Positions 23,675-31,970 of a DNA stretch of 64,000 nt are shown here, in pieces. Every line of letters starts with the position of its first letter. The first letter of the stretch is position 1. The notes beneath the pieces were generated by a model that saw only the letters and a program-made list of their open reading frames with translations, did no database searches and had not been told where the DNA came from. The position numbers were made by a program, and so were the translations under genes. Source of the stretch: an uncultured Collinsella sp. (lineage in GTDB: Bacteria; Actinomycetota; Coriobacteriia; Coriobacteriales; Coriobacteriaceae); contig UQDE01000001.1 of NCBI GenBank assembly GCA_900539735.1, positions 62,001-126,000 of the forward strand, in the 5' to 3' direction.

Positions 23675-25030
23675 TTAGTAGGTGCAATCGTTGAGCGTGC
23701 TCCAAAGCTTCTTGGACTCAGCCATGGTCCACGCGTTGATCTTGTCCTCATCAATCCCAACGAACTCGCGATCCTTGTACAGGACGCGGCCGTTGATGAT
23801 GGTGGTGCGGCAGTTTTTGCCCATCATGCCAAAGAGCATGTGGCCGTCGATGTTCTCCTCGCTCAGCGGCGTAAAGGGCTTGTAGTCCATAACGATAACG
23901 TCGGCGGCAGCGCCGGCCTCGAGCACACCAAGCTTGCGATCGAAGTACTTGCTCGCCATCTTGGCGTTGTTCTCGAACAGCATCGTCATGGCCTCGCACC
24001 AGCCCACGTTGGGCATGGCAGCGTTGTGGCGCTGAATGATCAGGAAGACCTTAAGGCTCTCGAGCATATCGTGGGTGTAGGCGTCGGTACCCATGCACAC
24101 GGGGATGCCGCGGCGGAAGAACTCGAGCACGGGGGCGCAGCCCACGGCGTTGCCCATATTGGATTCGGGGTTGTTGACCAGCCAGGTGCCGGACTCCTTG
24201 ACGATATCCATCTCGGCAGGCGTCACGTGGATGCAGTGGCCCAGCATGGTGTCGGGACCAAGCAGGTTGTGCTGCAGCAGGCGCTCGACGGGGCTGATGC
24301 CACCGCGGTTGAGGCGGGAGTCCCACACGTCATTCATGCCCTCGCACACATGGATGTGGAAGCCGGTCAGGCCGTTGTTGGCCTCGGCCATCTTGTCCAT
24401 GGTCTCGTCCGACAGCGTAAAGGTGGCATGCCCGCCAAACATGGCGGCGATCATGTGGTTGTCGTTATCGCGACGCTCCTTGGCGGCCCACTGGGCAAAT
24501 TCGGCGTTCTCGGCAATGGCCTGGTCGCATTTTTCCTGGCCACGGCGATCGGAAACCTCGTAGCACAGGCACGAACGCATGCCCAGCTCCTGAGCTGCAT
24601 CCTTAATGGTAAAGAGGCTTCCCGGGATCTCACAGAAGCTCGCGTGATGATCGAAGATCGTAGTGACGCCATCGCGGATGGAGTCCAGAATCGTGGCATA
24701 GGCGCTGGCCTTGGTGCCGTCGAGCGTCAGGTTGTCGTCGATCTTCCACCACTGCTGCTCAAGATTCTCCAGGAAGTTGGTGGGGTTGCAGCCCTTAATG
24801 GCAAGGCCGCGGGCCAGACCCGAGTAGATGTGGGTGTGGCAGTTGATGAGTCCGGGCATGATGAGGTTGCCCCGGGCATCGACGTACTCGGCATCCGGGT
24901 ACTTGGCCTTGAGCTCGCGCTCGGGGCCCACTTCGACGATCGTATCTCCGTCAATGGCGACCGCACCGTTTGGAATGAACGGGGTCTGAGCGTTGCGGGT
25001 AAAGACGGAACCGTTAGCGACCAGAAGCAT
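23675..25030 (-). CDS. ssnA: Putative aminohydrolase SsnA
   Basis: Amidohydrolase of the guanine deaminase/chlorohydrolase-like branch, expected to deaminate or open a purine-derived ring. The product is 451 aa from the ATG at 25028-25030 (AAGGGAG site); an upstream in-frame codon is less likely. Metal motif NCHTHIYSG (H65, H67), later FHIHVCEG, LGHCIHVTPAE and MGTDAYTHDM complete the expected ligand set. Gene order permease-ssnA-ygfK-ferredoxin-xdhD matches the E. coli ygf region. Substrate not fixed by sequence. Confidence 0.92.
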   Translation of the reverse strand: MLLVANGSVFTRNAQTPFIPNGAVAIDGDTIVEVGPERELKAKYPDAEYVDARGNLIMPGLINCHTHIYSGLARGLAIKGCNPTNFLENLEQQWWKIDDNLTLDGTKASAYATILDSIRDGVTTIFDHHASFCEIPGSLFTIKDAAQELGMRSCLCYEVSDRRGQEKCDQAIAENAEFAQWAAKERRDNDNHMIAAMFGGHATFTLSDETMDKMAEANNGLTGFHIHVCEGMNDVWDSRLNRGGISPVERLLQHNLLGPDTMLGHCIHVTPAEMDIVKESGTWLVNNPESNMGNAVGCAPVLEFFRRGIPVCMGTDAYTHDMLESLKVFLIIQRHNAAMPNVGWCEAMTMLFENNAKMASKYFDRKLGVLEAGAAADVIVMDYKPFTPLSEENIDGHMLFGMMGKNCRTTIINGRVLYKDREFVGIDEDKINAWTMAESKKLWSTLNDCTY

Positions 25031-25135
25031 GGATGCTCCCTTCAACATCAGAGGCGGGGTTTGACACCTCTGACATGGCGGAGTGCGAAGCGCCGGCCTA
25101 CACCGGAAACGGGCCCTCTCCCGTCAACGCTTCAC

Positions 25136-25209
25136 CAAAGGGACAAACCCTTTGAAGTGCGGCTTGGCGCCGCATGGCGTCGGCGGACGAGGCGATGCGT
25201 CCGCCGACG
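25136..25209. other. Structured gap between permease and ssnA
   Basis: The 195-base leader of ssnA contains CAAAGGG/CCCTTTG (25136-25142, 25148-25154) and a 12-bp stem CGTCGGCGGACG/CGTCCGCCGACG (25178-25189, 25198-25209). The second begins 17 bases after the permease stop. Neither has a T-run on the minus strand. Likely mRNA end-shaping or attenuation; no known riboswitch consensus was recognised. Confidence 0.5.
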
Positions 25210-25225
25210 AATAGCACCGAATTGG

Positions 25226-26620
25226 TTACTTCTTGCTCTCGGGCAAGACCAGATCCACGGCAGCGTCCTTGGCGGCATCGATGTGCTGAGCCACGACCGG
25301 CGTCTGCGGAAGGATCAGGTTAAGGACAATGGCCATGATGGCGGTGGGGGTTACGGCATTGGAGCCGATGACGGTGGACACCCAGGCGGGCATACCCTCG
25401 CCGGCAAGGCAACCGCTGGCCATCCAGATACCCAGGCCAAAGACGACGGAGGTGCCGACGATAGTGGTAGTGCGCTGCGTGAGGCCCTCGCGGGTGAACA
25501 TGCGCACGCCGTTCATGGTGATGGTGCCAAAGACGCCGACGGTCGCGCCGCCGATGACGGGCTGCGGGATAGCGGAAAGGACGGCAGAGAGCTGCGGAAA
25601 CAGACCGGCGATGGCAAAGACGGCCGCGATGATCACAAAGACCCACTTGTTGACGACTTTGTTGGAGCAGATGATGCCAACGTTCTGGCCAAGGGCGCTG
25701 GTGGGAAGACCGCCCAGCAGGCCGCCGACCATAGAGGTGAGGCCCTGGGACACGATAGCGCCGGAGAGCTCGCGCTCGGTGGGCATACGGTCGATGGAGC
25801 CCAGGCAGGCGGCAGAGACGTCGCCGATAACCTGGATGGCAACCATGGGGAACACGACGGCAAGGGTAATGCAGACCTCGGGATCAAACTCGAGCGCATA
25901 GGGCATGAGCTTGGGAAGGGCGAAGACCTGGGCGGTGGCGACGCTGGAGAAGTCGATCATGCCAAAGGGGATGGAGACGATCATACCAACGATCATGCCA
26001 AAGAACACGGATCCCAGCTTGAGCGTGCCCTTGCCAAAGTTGGCGAGCGCAAAGACCACGGCGAAGGTGATAAGAGCGACGCACCAGGCCTGCGGGGTGC
26101 CCCACAGCGGCGTACCCATACCGCCGGCCATATACTTGACAGCCGTGGGATAGAGAGAGACGCCAATGGAGAAGATGACCGTACCGGTCACGACGGGCGG
26201 GAACAGCCACTTGATCTTGCTGTAAGCCAGACCAAAGAGGACCGCGACGGCGCCGCCGACGATCTCGCCGCCCAGCAGTGCACCAAAGCTAAAGCCCGAG
26301 GCACCCATGGCCTGCAGGGCCGGCAGGAACGCGAACGAAACGCCCATGACGATGGGCAGGCCGCCGCCGATGCGACGGAAGGGGGCGAAAGCCTGAAGGG
26401 CCGTGTCGATCGCCGAAAGAATGAGCGCGACCTGGATGATGTCGGTGCTCTGCTGGCTATTAAAGCCGTAGACGCCGGCCATGATGACCGCCGGGGTAAT
26501 GATGCCGGCAAACGATGCCAGTACGTGCTGAAGGGCACACGGGATCATTTCCTTAACGGGAGGCATGCCTTCGCGAGTGAACAGGGCTTCAGTGCCGTTC
26601 GTAACCGTCTCCTGGGTCAT
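25226..26620 (-). CDS. NCS2-family purine (xanthine/urate) permease
   Basis: Inner-membrane nucleobase:cation symporter of 464 aa with about 12-14 hydrophobic helices. The N-terminus has KEMIPCALQHVLASFAGIITP, typical of NCS2 carriers. The substrate region shows PTSALGQNVGIICSNK, close to the QNxGxxxxTR/K/G motif of the xanthine/urate branch but with Asn for Thr. It is the first gene of the permease-ssnA-ygfK-ferredoxin-xdhD operon, so uptake of urate or xanthine is the likely job (compare E. coli UacT/XanQ). It diverges from the second YheO-like regulator. Confidence 0.9.
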   Translation of the reverse strand: MTQETVTNGTEALFTREGMPPVKEMIPCALQHVLASFAGIITPAVIMAGVYGFNSQQSTDIIQVALILSAIDTALQAFAPFRRIGGGLPIVMGVSFAFLPALQAMGASGFSFGALLGGEIVGGAVAVLFGLAYSKIKWLFPPVVTGTVIFSIGVSLYPTAVKYMAGGMGTPLWGTPQAWCVALITFAVVFALANFGKGTLKLGSVFFGMIVGMIVSIPFGMIDFSSVATAQVFALPKLMPYALEFDPEVCITLAVVFPMVAIQVIGDVSAACLGSIDRMPTERELSGAIVSQGLTSMVGGLLGGLPTSALGQNVGIICSNKVVNKWVFVIIAAVFAIAGLFPQLSAVLSAIPQPVIGGATVGVFGTITMNGVRMFTREGLTQRTTTIVGTSVVFGLGIWMASGCLAGEGMPAWVSTVIGSNAVTPTAIMAIVLNLILPQTPVVAQHIDAAKDAAVDLVLPESKK

Positions 26621-26720
26621 TTGACCACCAATCCTCGAAGTAGTTGTTTTCGCATCTAACGCTCTATTGTGACGCAGTGCGGGGTTGAGGTTGTGCCTTC
26701 ATTGCATATCGTATTAAAGA

Positions 26721-26735
26721 TGATTCTCATTCTCA
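26721..26735. promoter_or_regulatory. Fur-box-like palindrome in the permease/regulator gap
   Basis: TGATTCTCATTCTCA matches 11 of 14 defined positions of a 7-1-7 Fur-type site (TGATAAT-N-ATTATCA). It lies in a 352-base AT-rich divergent gap with nothing else recognised. Iron control of an iron-sulfur-rich pathway would make sense, but one degenerate site is weak evidence. Confidence 0.3.
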
Positions 26736-26972
26736 ATAATAATTTTTTGTTATCAGACCATTCTTCAGCTGAAATAACGCATTTCCGCAGGTCAGGAAAG
26801 TGTCTGGTCAAAATAACATCTAACTTTTCTTTTGGTCAACCGTTTACCGCTAAATTCCTACCGTTCGTCTGCATTACGCAATGTACCTGCGGATATACGA
26901 GATGGTGGGCAGCGTGTTACCATGAGAAAAAATTGTTATGAACATTTCCGTTTTCACCCAAAGGAGTTGCCC

Positions 26973-27629
26973 GTGAACGAGACCGTACGCCGCTTTTTGC
27001 CGATGGTCGATTTTCTGGAGCAGATACTCGGCAAAAACAGCGAAATCGTGCTGCACGATTTCTCGGATCCCGACCACGCCATCGTCGATATTCGCAACGG
27101 CATCGTGAGCGGCCGCAAGGTCGGCGGTCCCGCCACCGATCTGGCGCTCAAGATCATGCACGACCCCAAGTATCGCGACCTGCCGTTTATTACGGGCTAC
27201 GAGGGGCGTGGTGCCGGCGGCAAGACGTTGGAGTCAGCGACGTACTTTATCCGCGAGAATAACGAGATCGTCGGTATGCTCTGCGTTAACACCGACCTCT
27301 CGACCGTGCGCTCCATCAACGCCATGGCGCAGCAGCTCATGGCGTGCTTCGACGCGGCGCCGACGCGCACGGAGCCCGCCCCTATCGAGGTCGAAAGCCT
27401 TTCGGAGTCCACACAGGAGCTTATCGACCGCAGCATTGCCGAGCTGCTGAGCGCGCGCGGGCTGGATGTAGCGTCGCTTGGTCAGAGCGACCGCGTGGAC
27501 GTCATTCGCCACCTCAACGGCAACGGGGTGTTCATGCTCAAGGGCGCCGTGGCCTGCGCCGCCACCGCGCTGGGCATCTCGGAGCCCAGCGTCTACCGCT
27601 ACCTGCAAAAAGTCCGCAAGGAAGGCTAA
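26973..27629 (+). CDS. YheO-like PAS and HTH transcriptional regulator (paralogue)
   Basis: Predicted regulator of 218 aa with the same architecture as the protein at 12377: PAS-like N-terminus (NSEIVLHDFSDPDHAIVDI, NGIVSGRKVGG, IVGMLCVNTDLS) and a C-terminal HTH (GVFMLKGAVACAATALGISEPSVYRYL). The GTG at 26973 is chosen because AAGGAG lies 7 bases upstream; an ATG 17 codons earlier has no good site. It diverges from the purine permease operon. The effector is unknown; a purine intermediate is plausible. Confidence 0.86.
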   Translation: MNETVRRFLPMVDFLEQILGKNSEIVLHDFSDPDHAIVDIRNGIVSGRKVGGPATDLALKIMHDPKYRDLPFITGYEGRGAGGKTLESATYFIRENNEIVGMLCVNTDLSTVRSINAMAQQLMACFDAAPTRTEPAPIEVESLSESTQELIDRSIAELLSARGLDVASLGQSDRVDVIRHLNGNGVFMLKGAVACAATALGISEPSVYRYLQKVRKEG

Positions 27630-27642
27630 CCCGCTGATTCCT

Positions 27643-27670
27643 TGGGAGCGGAGGAAAACGGATCATTTTT
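27643..27670. repeat. Solo arm of an intergenic repeat
   Basis: GGGAGCGGAGGAAAACGGAT and the following CATTTTT resemble the right arm of the hairpin at 28328-28399, about 700 bases away. It is just downstream of the regulator stop. Confidence 0.6.
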
Positions 27671-27685
27671 GTCGCATCGCTTGAC

Positions 27686-27720
27686 AAAAGACCCTGCAGC
27701 TCGCACTGCAGGGTCTTTTT
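27686..27720. terminator. Bidirectional terminator
   Basis: Perfect 10-bp stem GACCCTGCAG/CTGCAGGGTC (27690-27699, 27706-27715) with AAAA before and TTTTT after. It serves the regulator on the plus strand and ridA on the minus strand. Confidence 0.93.
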
Positions 27721-27749
27721 GCATGTCATGTTTAGTTGTTGCCAACGCC

Positions 27750-28127
27750 TTAGAGAGCGGCGACGACCTCGATCTCAACCAGACCGCCGGCCGGAAGGGC
27801 GGCAACCTGGAAAGCGCTGCGCGCGGGGAACGGGGCCTCGAACTTGGAGGCGTAGATCTCGTTCACGGCAGCGAAGTCGGCGATGTCGGCCAGGTAGACC
27901 GTGGTCTTGACGACATCGGCAAAGGTGGCGCCGGCAGCGGTCAGCAGAGCCTCGACGTTAGCAAGGGACTGCTTGGCCTGGGCCTCGACGCCCTCGGGCA
28001 GCTTGCCGGTTGCGGGGTCGATGCCCAGCTGGCCGGACAGGAACACCATGTTGCCGGTCTGGATACCGGGGGAATACGGGCCGATGGCTGCGGGTGCGTT
28101 ATCGGAAGACACGACGGTCTTGCTCAT
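27750..28127 (-). CDS. ridA: RidA-family enamine/imine deaminase
   Basis: RidA hydrolyses reactive 2-aminoacrylate and related enamines/imines to keto acids and ammonia, protecting PLP enzymes. The 125-aa product has the family signatures IGPYSPGIQTGNMVFLSGQ, GATFADVVKTTVYL and FPARSAFQVAALPAGGLVEIE, with the arginine of PARSAF in place. DpaL in this locus produces 2-aminoacrylate, so a detoxifying role fits. Single-gene unit with a terminator after it. Confidence 0.96.
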   Translation of the reverse strand: MSKTVVSSDNAPAAIGPYSPGIQTGNMVFLSGQLGIDPATGKLPEGVEAQAKQSLANVEALLTAAGATFADVVKTTVYLADIADFAAVNEIYASKFEAPFPARSAFQVAALPAGGLVEIEVVAAL

Positions 28128-28327
28128 GTTTTTCTCCTTACGATCAGATAGAGAGCGTGAGCGCGGCGTTCACACCGGGAGGCACAATTCGGTCTGAACA
28201 CCGCGCTTGATTTGGGATAGTACCCAAGGTTTCCGCGCGATGCAAGATTATTATCACGTTGCGAGAATATTTTATCGCCCAACGGCGCCTGTCAGCCGCT
28301 GAACGGCACGACCGGACGGTGAAGCTC

Positions 28328-28399
28328 AAAATGATCCGTTTCCCTCCGTCCCCATCGGATCAGGTAATCCATAGGGGACGGAGGGAAACGGGTCATTTT
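28328..28399. repeat. 72-base hairpin repeat
   Basis: Inverted repeat with 26-bp arms, 25 of 26 matching. The left arm includes ATGATCCGTTTCCCTCCGTC; arms are at 28328-28353 and 28374-28399. The 20-base loop has its own GGAT/ATCC pair. It lies in the 378-base gap between ridA and the U32 gene, in which I see no gene. A related single arm is at 27643-27670. Confidence 0.85.
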
Positions 28400-28505
28400 T
28401 GCTGCAAGGACTGCTGAAGACTTTATCCCGCTTGGAGCACGGGCATCGCCCGCCGCAACAGCACCACTATACTTTTGAGTATCTGAGCATTTTGAAAGGC
28501 AGGAT

Positions 28506-30998
28506 ATGACCGCAACCGCCAGTCGAACCACCAACCGCAGACCCGAGCTTTTGGCGCCCGCCGGAGGGCCCGAGCCCTTTGCCGCCGCACTCGCCGCCGG
28601 GGCAGACGCCATCTACTGCGGCATGGGCAGCTTCAACGCCCGCCGCAAGGCCACCAACTTTACCGACGAGGCCTTTGAGCAAGCCTGCCGCGCCGCACAT
28701 CTAGCCGGGTCGCGCGTCTACGTCACGGTCAACATCGTCATCAAGCAGTCCGAGATGAGCGATGCGCTGCAACTCATCCATCGCTGCTCCACGCTGGGCG
28801 CCGATGCCTTCATCATCCAGGACTGGGGCCTGTTCTTTGAGGTCAAGCGCACGATGCCCGGCATCGAGACGCACATCTCAACCCAAGCAAACATCCACGA
28901 CGACCGCGGAACCCTTTGGTGCCGCGAGCAGGGCGCCGACCGTGTGACCCTCTCGCGCGAGCTTTCCATCGACGAGATTGCCGCCATTCACGATGCCGCG
29001 CCCGATGTGGACCTTGAGGTCTTTAGCCATGGTGCCATCTGCTTTTGCTACTCGGGCCTGTGCCTGCTTTCGAGCTTTGCCATGGCGGGACGATCGGCCA
29101 ACCGTGGCATGTGCGCCCAGCCCTGCCGCCTGCCCTACAAGCTGATCGACGAGAACGGTCGCGCACTCTCCCCCGCCGGCCGCGAGCGTGCGCTATGCCC
29201 ACGTGACACCAACACTTCACAGCTTGTTCGCCGTCTGTATGACGCCGGCGCCGCGTCGCTCAAGCTCGAGGGCCGCATGAAGGCGCCCGATTACGTGTAC
29301 TCCATCGTTGATGTATATCGTCACGAAATTGACGACATGCTATCCGGAGCCACCGTTGCCAAGGACGAGGAAGCCGCCCGCCAGCGCCAGCTCAAGCGCT
29401 GCTTCAACCGCGACTTTACGCACGCCTATCAGGACGGCACCTCGGGCGACGAAATGATGAGCTACGAGCGTTCCAACAACCGCGGCCAGATCGTGGGCAC
29501 GGTGCTGGGCAGCCGCCCGGCCAACCGCGATGTGCGCGGTCTCAAGCCCGACGACCGCCGTCGCCGCGCCGCCATCGCCCGCATTGAGCTGTTTGAGCCC
29601 GTGGGCAAAGGCGACCTGCTGGAGCTTCGCCACGATAACGAGTTTGACCAGTTCCTGACCACCATTGCTGCCGATGATGCCGCCGCAGGCGACATCATCG
29701 AATGTCGCGTACCCCGCAGCATGCCCGAGGGCTGCCGCGTGCGCGTGATTCGCAGCCAGCGTGCCATCGACGCCGCCGGCGCCGCGCTCAAGCGCGATGT
29801 GCTGCGCCGCCGAGCTGTTGATGCGTCCGTCGTGGCGCGCCTGGGCGAGCCGTTTACCGTCACACTCACCTGCTGTGACAGCCCCGCGCTCACCGCCACC
29901 GCCACAGGCTTCACCGTCGAGGCCGCCAAGACCCGCGCCGTCGAGGCGGCAGACCTGGTTGAGCATGTGGGCCGCATGGGCTCCTCGCCCTTTGAGGCAG
30001 CGAGCTTTGACGTTTCGCTCGACGCCGGCTGCGGCATGGGCTTCTCCGCCGTTCACAAGGTGCGCGCCGCCGCTTGCAAGGCGCTGGAAGAGGCCATTCT
30101 GGCGCCGTACGAGGAGCGCGCGAAAACTCTCGAGATTCCGGTGCTCGACAAATGTACGCGCGCTATGCCCGAGCATTACCGCGATGAGCCGCAGATCTGC
30201 GCCGCCGTCACCACGCTCGAAGCCGCCGAGGCAGCTCGCGCCGAGGGCGCCACGCGCATCTACATGACCACCGATGCGCTCGATGCGGCCGAGCTCTCCC
30301 CCGCCGATGCGTTTGAGCAGGGCATCGTACCCGTACTCGACGAGGTCTGCCGCGCCGTCGACCACGAGCGCGTCGATCCCTGGATCAATGCCGGAGCTAC
30401 CGTCGCCGTCGGTAATATCTCCGAGCTCGCCGTAGCCGCGCAGGCCGGCGCCACGGCCGAAATTCGCTCTTGCCTGCCGGTGCACAACACGCCCTGCATG
30501 GAGGCGCTTGCCGAGCGCGGAGCCGGTGCGTTTTGGCTCTCGCCCGAAATCACGCTCGACGAGATTGCCTCGCTCGGCGCCGCCGCGCCCGCGGCTCTGG
30601 GCATCACCGTCTTTGGCCGTCCGCGCGTTATGACGAGCGAACACTGCATTCTGCAGGTTGCCAACGGCTGCATCCACGATTGTGTCAACTGCCGTCTGCG
30701 TGCCCGCAAGCTCTCGCTCAAGAATATCGACGGAAAGGTCATGCCCGTCCGCACCGACATCCACGGCCGCTCTCGCCTGTACGATGCCTACCCCATCGAC
30801 CTCACGCCGCAGGTTCCTCAGCTGCTCGATGCCGGTGTGCGTCGTCTCATGGTTGACGGAACGTTGCTCGAAACGGACGAGGTGGGCCGTGCCGTCGCCC
30901 GCGTCCGTCGTGCCGTCGAAGCGGCGCAGGCGGGCCGTAAGCCCGCCGCCCGTCTGCGCGGGGCGACCTCGGGCTGCATGTTTGTGGGAATCAGCTAA
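28506..30998 (+). CDS. U32-family peptidase / RlhA-like protein with DUF3656
   Basis: The 830-aa product has an N-terminal U32 domain: ELLAPAGGPEPFAAALAAGADAIYCG, then HISTQANIHD, and the cysteine cluster GAICFCYSGLCLLSSFAMAG with NRGMCAQPCRLPY, which binds an iron-sulfur cluster in this family. The central part resembles DUF3656 and a second barrel-like half follows, with CILQVANGCIHDCVNCRLR. Some relatives (RlhA) hydroxylate C2501 of 23S rRNA; others are annotated as collagenase-like peptidases. The two-barrel length is typical of the long form. An RNA-modifying role is favoured by the adjacent pseudouridine synthase, 15 bases downstream. Confidence 0.86.
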   Translation: MTATASRTTNRRPELLAPAGGPEPFAAALAAGADAIYCGMGSFNARRKATNFTDEAFEQACRAAHLAGSRVYVTVNIVIKQSEMSDALQLIHRCSTLGADAFIIQDWGLFFEVKRTMPGIETHISTQANIHDDRGTLWCREQGADRVTLSRELSIDEIAAIHDAAPDVDLEVFSHGAICFCYSGLCLLSSFAMAGRSANRGMCAQPCRLPYKLIDENGRALSPAGRERALCPRDTNTSQLVRRLYDAGAASLKLEGRMKAPDYVYSIVDVYRHEIDDMLSGATVAKDEEAARQRQLKRCFNRDFTHAYQDGTSGDEMMSYERSNNRGQIVGTVLGSRPANRDVRGLKPDDRRRRAAIARIELFEPVGKGDLLELRHDNEFDQFLTTIAADDAAAGDIIECRVPRSMPEGCRVRVIRSQRAIDAAGAALKRDVLRRRAVDASVVARLGEPFTVTLTCCDSPALTATATGFTVEAAKTRAVEAADLVEHVGRMGSSPFEAASFDVSLDAGCGMGFSAVHKVRAAACKALEEAILAPYEERAKTLEIPVLDKCTRAMPEHYRDEPQICAAVTTLEAAEAARAEGATRIYMTTDALDAAELSPADAFEQGIVPVLDEVCRAVDHERVDPWINAGATVAVGNISELAVAAQAGATAEIRSCLPVHNTPCMEALAERGAGAFWLSPEITLDEIASLGAAAPAALGITVFGRPRVMTSEHCILQVANGCIHDCVNCRLRARKLSLKNIDGKVMPVRTDIHGRSRLYDAYPIDLTPQVPQLLDAGVRRLMVDGTLLETDEVGRAVARVRRAVEAAQAGRKPAARLRGATSGCMFVGIS

Positions 30999-31013
30999 CC
31001 GAAAGGCTTACAC

Positions 31014-31673
31014 GTGAACGAAGAACCTCAAGTCCTCTACTGCGACGCCTGGCTCATGGCCATCGACAAGCCCGCCGGCATGATCGTCCACGGCGACGGC
31101 ACCGGCGAGCGCACGCTCACCGACTACGCCAGCGACCTGCTGCTGGCGATGGGCGACGGCTTTGCCGCGACCGACATGCAGCCGCTCAACCGCCTGGACC
31201 GCGACACCACCGGCGTGGTGCTGTTCTCGCTCGACAAGCAGACGCAGCCCGCCTTTGACCAGATGGTCATCGACCACGCTTTCGAAAAGCACTACCTGGC
31301 GCTCGCCGAGGGCAAGATCGACTGGAACGAAAAGCTCATCGACAGGCCCATCGCCCGCGACCGTCACGACAGCCGCAAGATGCGCGTCGGCGCCAGCGGC
31401 AAGCCGTCTCAGACGCGCGTGAAGGTGCTCAAGCGTCTTAAGAGCCGCCGAGGCCTGCCCGCGCGCTCGTATATCGATGTCGAGCTGCTCACCGGCCGCA
31501 AGCACCAAATCCGTGTGCATCTGGCAAGCGAGCGCCATCCCCTGGTTGGCGACGACCTGTACGGAACGCCGCGCCCCTGCGGCCTGATGCTCCATGCCCA
31601 CAGCGTGTCCTTTACGCATCCCGTAACCGGTGAGCACATCCACATCGAAGCCCCCTGCCCCTGGGAGCCCTAA
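31014..31673 (+). CDS. RluA-family RNA pseudouridine synthase
   Basis: Isomerises uridine to pseudouridine in rRNA or tRNA. The 219-aa product contains MAIDKPAGMIVHG, the catalytic NRLDRDTTGVVLFS (Asp of RLDRDT) near residue 60, and LLTGRKHQIRVHL near the end. It lacks an S4 domain and is short, like single-domain RluA members. GTG start at 31014 with a GAAAGG site. Likely cotranscribed with the U32 gene. The target site is unknown. Confidence 0.93.
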   Translation: MNEEPQVLYCDAWLMAIDKPAGMIVHGDGTGERTLTDYASDLLLAMGDGFAATDMQPLNRLDRDTTGVVLFSLDKQTQPAFDQMVIDHAFEKHYLALAEGKIDWNEKLIDRPIARDRHDSRKMRVGASGKPSQTRVKVLKRLKSRRGLPARSYIDVELLTGRKHQIRVHLASERHPLVGDDLYGTPRPCGLMLHAHSVSFTHPVTGEHIHIEAPCPWEP

Positions 31674-31711
31674 ACCACCACAATGGGGACAGGCACCTTT
31701 GTGGTGGTTTT
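31674..31711 (+). terminator. Terminator after the pseudouridine synthase gene
   Basis: ACCACCACAA (31674-31683) pairs with TTGTGGTGGT (31699-31708), followed by TTT. It begins at the stop codon of the gene. Confidence 0.75.
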
Positions 31712-31741
31712 GCCGCAATGGCTCGGCCGCGGCCCCAAAAC

Positions 31742-31880
31742 GTCTCGATCTGTAACAGTTAGAACCCATTTTCTGGTCTATCTGTTACAGATCGAGACAA
31801 AGGGACGGCAAGGTTCGGAAGTATCTCAATCTGTAACACCTAGCCCACTTTTAACGGTCTAGTTGTTACAGATTTAGACA
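31742..31880. repeat. Tandem pair of related 57-base hairpins
   Basis: Hairpin A has 17-bp perfect arms GTCTCGATCTGTAACAG (31742-31758) and the complement (31782-31798). Hairpin B has near-identical arms TCTCAATCTGTAACA (31824-31838) and TGTTACAGATTTAGA (31864-31878). Both units are 57 bases and share inner features (TAG..CC / GGTCTA). They fill the gap between the pseudouridine synthase and DeoR genes. Confidence 0.88.
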
Positions 31881-31894
31881 AAACGGCAGACAAC

Positions 31895-31931
31895 AAAAGC
31901 GGCATCGCCCATCGAGGGTGTTGCCGCTTTT
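31895..31931. terminator. Terminator of the DeoR operon
   Basis: AAAAGCGGCA (31895-31904) with TGCCGCTTTT (31922-31931) and inner CGCCC/GGGTG. It has A- and T-runs on both sides, so could act in both directions. Confidence 0.85.
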
Positions 31932-31970
31932 CTATTGAGGAACCTAAATGGTTTTGACCTTGCCCTGTCG

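Noticed and set aside
25031..25225. Purine or molybdenum cofactor riboswitch before ssnA
   Set aside because: The hairpins do not show the conserved loop sequences of either class as far as I can read them. Kept only as structured leader.
26832..26972. Upstream ATG start for the second PAS-HTH regulator
   Set aside because: The GTG at 26973 has AAGGAG at proper spacing and gives the same N-terminal length as the paralogue.
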